A stretch of DNA of 64,000 bases, from positions 5,450,001 through 5,514,000 of the forward strand of contig NZ_CP022655.2 of the NCBI RefSeq assembly GCF_002243345.2, given 5' to 3'. Source of the stretch: Paenibacillus sp. RUD330. Its GTDB lineage: Bacteria; Bacillota; Bacilli; Paenibacillales; Paenibacillaceae. The translations under genes were made by a program, and so were the position numbers. The notes below the pieces were generated by a model. That model had not been told where the DNA came from. It did not search any database and worked only from the letters and a program-made list of their open reading frames with translations. Below are positions 59,756 through 64,000 of the stretch, piece by piece; positions within the stretch are counted from its first letter, which is position 1; every line of letters begins with the position of its first letter.

Positions 59756-60145
59756 TTCTCCTTGCATCATCCCAAGCAAGCGGGTCCTATGAGCCGATTT
59801 CATGCCCATGCTTGAGCCGGCCCCGGCCAATTAAGGCTTTTCTCCGCATGAGAAGGGCAAATTATCAAGAATTACTTGGTATTACTTAGAATTATCTTTG
59901 TATCCATCCTCTTCCTTCCATACGGACAGACGGCGAACCTGACTCCATTCCAGGCGTCCCCGCCTCTCTTGCTTCCCTCTCATCCCAAGGAAAAAGCCAA
60001 CCCGCAATCGGGTTGGCTTGATGACGTGAATCATTTCCACATCACTGCCTGCTCATTCCACTTCCAGCTGATACGCGATTCCAGTTGAGCTGACATCGTT
60101 CGGGAATCTCCGCGTTGCATAACCGAATTCACACACTTTTATTTC
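59756..60145. other. Intergenic region between the lipid kinase and the lipoprotein gene
   Basis: 390 nt between convergent genes with no convincing gene. It contains a terminator at 59995-60018. Confidence 0.5.
59990..60018 (-). terminator. Terminator of the VTC/DUF4956/lipoprotein operon
   Basis: AGCCAACCCG-CAAT-CGGGTTGGCT is a perfect 10-bp stem. On the minus strand it is followed by TTTTTCC, 130 nt past the lipoprotein stop codon. Confidence 0.75.
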
Positions 60146-62338
60146 TTAGCTGGACGCGCTGTCTCCCGAGTTCAACGAGGGGTCGGAACCGCTTTGGCCG
60201 TCCTGGCTCGGCGCTGAGCTGTCTCCCGGAGCGACGCTGCCCGTACCGTCGCCCTGGACAGGCGGCTGGCTGTCTTGGCCCTGGCCGGGCGCCTGTCCGC
60301 GGCCTCCGCCGCCGAAGCCTTTGCCGCCGCCGCCTCCAGGACCGCGGCCTCCTCCTCCGCCGCCAAACCCGCTCGGCGCCGTCGTGACGCCGGACTCGTT
60401 GACATAGGTGACCTTGTCGCCGAGGGTGAAGCTCACGAGCTTGGTGCCTCCGCTGTAGGCTCCGCTTTCATATAGGCCATCCTTCTGAATGGCATCGGTG
60501 CTGCCGCCGGTGCTGATCGTGTAGCTTTCTCCCGCCTTCAGCTCCGGCGCCGAGATGACGATGCTCTGGAACGCCTTTGCCGGGGCGAAGGCCACGACGG
60601 CCTTGCCCGCGCTGTCCGCCAGCGTCACCATCGTGCCGGCCTGGATTTGAGCCGGGAAGGTCATCAAGACTGCGCGCTGGGAGGAGGTCTCGGATGGCGC
60701 CTGCGCCATGCCGGAGCTGCCCGCGGCGATCAGCAAGCCTCCGGATTGCTCGAACGTGCCGTCATAGTCGAGAGCGCCGTTGCCGTCCATCGTCGGTCCG
60801 TTCACGATGACCGTGCCGCCGGACATGGTGACGGAGCCGTTGGAGTCGAGTCCGTCGCCAGCCGCGTCGACCGTCATATATCCGCCGCTGATGGCCAGCA
60901 GGGCGTTGCCCGCTGCGCCGCCCGGGGCTCCCATGCCTCCGCCGCCTTGGCCGGCATCCGCGCTCTCGCTGGAGCCCTCCGAGGCGTTGACGCCGTCGTC
61001 GCTGGCGACGACATGAATCTCTCCGTCCGAGATGGCGATGCTGGCGCTCTCCAGCCCTTCATAACTGCCGGTGATGTTGATCTTCCCGCCGCTGATCGCC
61101 AGCGAAGCGTCGGCATGGATGCCGTCGTCGCCCGTCGCGATGCTGAAATCTCCCCCGGCGATGGCGACGGCGCCGTTGCTGTGCACGCCGTCATCGGCGG
61201 AATCGAGCTTGAACGTTCCGCCCGTCACCGCGATGCCGGCCGACGCCTTCAGCCCCTTGGCGCTGGCCGATTCCGTGCCGGCCGCCTCCGTCGTTCCCGA
61301 CTCCGTGCCGCTAGGCGTCTGGGCCGCCGTATCGCCGGCCGAACCCTGCTGGCCGCCGAACTGAGGCGGGCCTTCCTCCTGATGCGGCTCCGCATTGGCG
61401 CTGCCGCCGCCGGAGACGATGTCGAATGCGCCGCCTTCGATGATCAGCGAGGAAGCCGCCTGAATGCCGTCGTTCTCCGATATGATGGAGAACGTTCCTC
61501 CTGCTAGGGCCACATGCCCCTTGTCGGCATCCGTGTCGTTCGTCGACTTGATCCCGTCGCCGCCGGCTTTCACCGTGATGCTGCCGTCCTTGACCGCCGC
61601 CACATCCTTGCCGACGAGGCCGTCGTCCTTGGACTCCACGGCGATCGTGCCGCTGACGATCTTGAGATCGTCCTTGCTCGTGATGCCGTCGTTGTTCAGC
61701 GCCGTGACGCTCAGCTTGCCCGTCCCGTTGACCGTCAGGTCATCCTTGCTGTAGATCGCCGCCGTCGGCGTGTCGTCGGCGGTCGCATAGCTGTCGGCGT
61801 ACTTCTCGCCGTCGGCAACCGCATTTTCCGTCCCCTCCTGAAGGGTCAGCACCGTCTTGCCGGCCGCCTTCACATACACGGCAGGTCCGCTGGAGTTGAC
61901 GATCTCGGCGCCGTTCAGCACCAGATGAACGATGCCGTCGTCCTTGACGTCCACGACAACGCCGCCCTCGAGCTTGCCGCTCAGCACATAAGTACCCGCC
62001 GCGGTGACCGTCACGGTCCCTCCATCGGCCGCGGCGCCGGCGCCGTCGACGCTGGCGCCTGCTCCGCTGAGCTTGATCGCGGTCGAGCTCGCCGCGTCCC
62101 ATGCGGCGGAGATGTCGTCATCGTCGTAGGAGACGACATCCGCCAGCTTGAGTCCTGCCAGCTTGGCTGCGGCCGCAGCCGCATCCGCCGTATCCGCCGT
62201 ATTCGCCGAGGCGTTCACGGCCGTGCCGCCGCTTGCATTGGCGGCCGAATCCGTCGAATTTGTATTGCTGCAGCCCGCAGCCACAAGCGCCGACAGGAGA
62301 ACCAGCGCAGCCAGCTTCGTTTGGTATGGATGTTTCAT
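60146..62338 (-). CDS. Carbohydrate-binding domain (DUF4353-type) lipoprotein
   Basis: The 730-residue product has a lipoprotein signal (LAALVLLSALVAAGC, Cys22 as lipobox) and a long right-handed beta-like domain with short repeats (SKDDLTVNG, TSKDDLKI, ESKDDGLVGKD, DGIHADASLAISGG; about residues 90-510). A Gly/Pro/Gln-rich tail (about 660-730) ends the protein. It belongs to the DUF4353/cohesin-like carbohydrate-binding family. It is the third gene of a VTC-DUF4956 operon, a common association. Start ATG 62338 has AAGAGGT about 8 nt upstream; an ATG two codons earlier is closer. Confidence 0.85.
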   Translation of the reverse strand: MKHPYQTKLAALVLLSALVAAGCSNTNSTDSAANASGGTAVNASANTADTADAAAAAAKLAGLKLADVVSYDDDDISAAWDAASSTAIKLSGAGASVDGAGAAADGGTVTVTAAGTYVLSGKLEGGVVVDVKDDGIVHLVLNGAEIVNSSGPAVYVKAAGKTVLTLQEGTENAVADGEKYADSYATADDTPTAAIYSKDDLTVNGTGKLSVTALNNDGITSKDDLKIVSGTIAVESKDDGLVGKDVAAVKDGSITVKAGGDGIKSTNDTDADKGHVALAGGTFSIISENDGIQAASSLIIEGGAFDIVSGGGSANAEPHQEEGPPQFGGQQGSAGDTAAQTPSGTESGTTEAAGTESASAKGLKASAGIAVTGGTFKLDSADDGVHSNGAVAIAGGDFSIATGDDGIHADASLAISGGKINITGSYEGLESASIAISDGEIHVVASDDGVNASEGSSESADAGQGGGGMGAPGGAAGNALLAISGGYMTVDAAGDGLDSNGSVTMSGGTVIVNGPTMDGNGALDYDGTFEQSGGLLIAAGSSGMAQAPSETSSQRAVLMTFPAQIQAGTMVTLADSAGKAVVAFAPAKAFQSIVISAPELKAGESYTISTGGSTDAIQKDGLYESGAYSGGTKLVSFTLGDKVTYVNESGVTTAPSGFGGGGGGRGPGGGGGKGFGGGGRGQAPGQGQDSQPPVQGDGTGSVAPGDSSAPSQDGQSGSDPSLNSGDSASS

Positions 62339-62358
62339 GGTCATCGACCTCTTTTCGC

Positions 62359-63039
62359 TTAGTATTCCTGCACGACAGGACTCATCGTGAGGGTAATGTC
62401 CAGGTTGCCGTTGCGGGTGCGGACGGCATCGAGAAATTCCTTCTGGTTCGTTTCCGGCCCCATTTTCACCGCATACACGAGTTCATACAGGCTGCCCAGC
62501 TCCGTCGTACGCACTTTCTTCAGCTCATAGCCGACGTTGAACTTGCGGAACACTTCGTGGAACGCTTCTTCATAACCGAGATTTTCGGGTATCGTCACCT
62601 TCAAGGTTTTCATGGCTTCCTTGTGGGAGCCGAAGTTAACGGATTTCAGGACAAACATGAGCCCGCACAGGATGATCGTGAACAGCACCGCGTAGCCGAG
62701 AGCGCCGACGCCGCAGGCGAGGCCTGCCGCCATCGAGAACAGGACGTACGAGATGTCCTTGGCATCGCCCGGAGCGCTGCGGAAGCGGATGATCGAGAAG
62801 GCGCCCGCAAGGCTGAACGCTCTGGCGATGTTGCTGCCGATGAGCAGGATGATGATCGCGACGATGACAGGCAGCACGATCATCGTGAGCGTGAAGCTCT
62901 GCGAATACGCGGGCTGGGTCTTCATGTAAGTCAGGCTGATGATGGCGCCGACTGCGATCGCGATCAGGACGGTGAGCAGCGCATGAGGCAGCGTCAGCGT
63001 CGTGTCTGTAGCGGTTGAGGCAAAGATGGATTCGATCAT
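62359..63039 (-). CDS. DUF4956-family membrane protein
   Basis: The 226-residue product has about four membrane helices (about residues 18-45, 50-70, 85-130) and then a cytoplasmic domain. The segment GSNIARAFSLAGAFSIIRFR and the following SAPGDAKDISYVLFSMAAGL are diagnostic for DUF4956. The C-terminal ferredoxin-like domain (about 140-226) resembles the regulatory domain of MgtC proteins. It starts at ATG 63039, overlapping the VTC gene's stop (ATGA). The pair is usually encoded together, linked to polyphosphate metabolism. Confidence 0.88.
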   Translation of the reverse strand: MIESIFASTATDTTLTLPHALLTVLIAIAVGAIISLTYMKTQPAYSQSFTLTMIVLPVIVAIIILLIGSNIARAFSLAGAFSIIRFRSAPGDAKDISYVLFSMAAGLACGVGALGYAVLFTIILCGLMFVLKSVNFGSHKEAMKTLKVTIPENLGYEEAFHEVFRKFNVGYELKKVRTTELGSLYELVYAVKMGPETNQKEFLDAVRTRNGNLDITLTMSPVVQEY

Positions 63040-63785
63040 AAAACGATTCTCTCCCTTTCGATCTGCGTTGCGTTTGCATGGCGGATGGATTGTTTGTATT
63101 CGTTGCCGTACTTGGAAAAGCTGGTGCGGTACATGCCGAGCTCCGACAGCAGCTGCGCGAGCCAGACGGGGATCGTCTTCTCGGCCTTCACTTCCATCAG
63201 CCACTGCCCCCGCTCCATCAGCTGCTCCCCGTAATCGCCCTTCTCGAGCAGCAGGTCATGTCTTCTGGAGCGGATGTTGGTGTCGAATGTGATCCGCAGA
63301 TCCCGGCTCTCCTTGCTGAACAGCGCGATGCGGTCGTAAGCGAGATACGTCATCGGCTCCAGCTCGTACCGACTCAGGAAATACTCGATTTCATTCATCA
63401 CCTGCCGGTTCATTCCTTGCCGCCAGACCGGCTGGCAGCCTGTCCGGACGAACTCGTAGGCTTCGCCCAGCCTCATCGCCGACCTTCTTTTGTTGACGAG
63501 GCCGAATACCTTTTTCTTGAGCTCCAGGTAGACCTTGGCGTCGCTCCCCGGCACCCCGTAAGCGCGGATGCGCAGCTTCTCCCTGTACTTCGGCTTCGAG
63601 AGGCTGGTGCGGATGAGCGAATGATGCTCGGTATCATAGTAGAGATTGCTGATGGAGTAGAACTTGTCATTGCGGTTGTATTCATCGAGCTCCATGTATT
63701 CCATCAGGCGGTTGTAGATGCCGTAGAACGCTTTTGTATCCATCAGATACTTGTTCTCGTACCGGTTGAACACTTCGATCGCCAC
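63036..63785 (-). CDS. VTC-domain polyphosphate polymerase-like protein
   Basis: The 249-residue product is a VTC domain (polyP polymerase of the yeast Vtc4 type) alone: FNRYENKYLMDTKAFYGIY, YSISNLYYDTEHHSLIRTSL, YREKLRIRAYGVPGSDAKVY, LELKKKVFGLVNKRR and the closing EVKAEKTIPVWLAQLLSELG. The conserved Arg/Lys/Glu residues that bind ATP and metal line the tunnel in these segments. Start GTG 63785 has AAAGGGGCG. It heads the VTC-DUF4956-lipoprotein operon. Upstream (63786-64000) I see only promoter-like sequence. Confidence 0.88.
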   Translation of the reverse strand: MAIEVFNRYENKYLMDTKAFYGIYNRLMEYMELDEYNRNDKFYSISNLYYDTEHHSLIRTSLSKPKYREKLRIRAYGVPGSDAKVYLELKKKVFGLVNKRRSAMRLGEAYEFVRTGCQPVWRQGMNRQVMNEIEYFLSRYELEPMTYLAYDRIALFSKESRDLRITFDTNIRSRRHDLLLEKGDYGEQLMERGQWLMEVKAEKTIPVWLAQLLSELGMYRTSFSKYGNEYKQSIRHANATQIERERIVL

Positions 63786-64000
63786 TGGGCAGCGCCCCTT
63801 TCCAGGTCATGTCGGGCGATTGCCTCGCCCCTTCATGTCTGTAGCTTAGAGGGTCAACCTTTAACGAAACTTAAACAATTGCCGAAGAGGAGAACGGGAT
63901 GTCCGCGGCGACTTTCGGGGGACTTCCCCTTCCGCAGGCATGCTTATCCAGCGCGCTCCGATATTTGGGACTTGGGCCTATGCGCGCCTGGATGCTACGA

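Overview
The window looks like a chromosome segment of a Paenibacillus-type member of the Paenibacillaceae. The signs are GC-rich core genes with strong GGAGG-type ribosome binding sites, a giant protein with three SLH domains, an NHLP-type RiPP leader peptide, many one-regulator/one-enzyme pairs, and a VTC/DUF4956 operon. This is an inference from gene families; there is no rRNA gene here, and I see no tRNA gene.

Layout. (1) 1-23.6 kb is GC-rich accessory chromosome: an ECF sigma/anti-sigma pair, a TetR-controlled lpd/HlyD/ABC-2 permease operon, then small regulator-plus-enzyme units (TetR/SDR, MerR/SRPBCC, TetR/haloalkane dehalogenase, WYL/GyrI-like, HxlR/SRPBCC, WYL/DinB, RibD-type reductase). 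Operators can be read directly beside several of them, and some degenerate gene remnants lie between. (2) 23.8-54.6 kb is a tandem array of four cassettes bounded by five same-orientation copies of the 3' end of rlmH. Each copy encodes a GEPYHK-like C-terminus plus a stop codon. The cassettes are: C-E (giant SLH protein and a MalT/BTAD regulator), E-D (WYL regulator and VOC protein only), D-B (NADPH-FMN reductase, LysR, MetX-like hydrolase, broken Mrr nuclease and LplB fragments) and B-A (15 kb, AT-rich). (3) Cassette B-A has a large serine recombinase with three unknown upstream partner genes, a PstI/BsuBI-type restriction-modification pair, AbiH, a DUF6119-type protein, a predicted PD-(D/E)XK protein, a membrane coiled-coil protein, an IS110 transposase with a structured upstream region (bridge RNA candidate), and a membrane MORN-repeat protein beside rlmH. 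(4) 54.5-64 kb returns to the GC-rich chromosome: rlmH, a 7TM-DISM-like histidine kinase, an NHLP leader peptide with a class 1 isoprenoid enzyme, a lipid kinase, and the VTC/DUF4956/carbohydrate-binding lipoprotein operon.

Main interpretation. The array behaves like staphylococcal cassette chromosome (SCC) elements, which also insert at the last codons of rlmH (orfX) using large serine recombinases. Here the host is not a staphylococcus, the recombinase operon lacks a recognisable cch helicase, and several cassettes are stacked. The att copies differ mostly at wobble positions, so each insertion would restore an intact RlmH tail. This is the strongest candidate for an undescribed system in the window.
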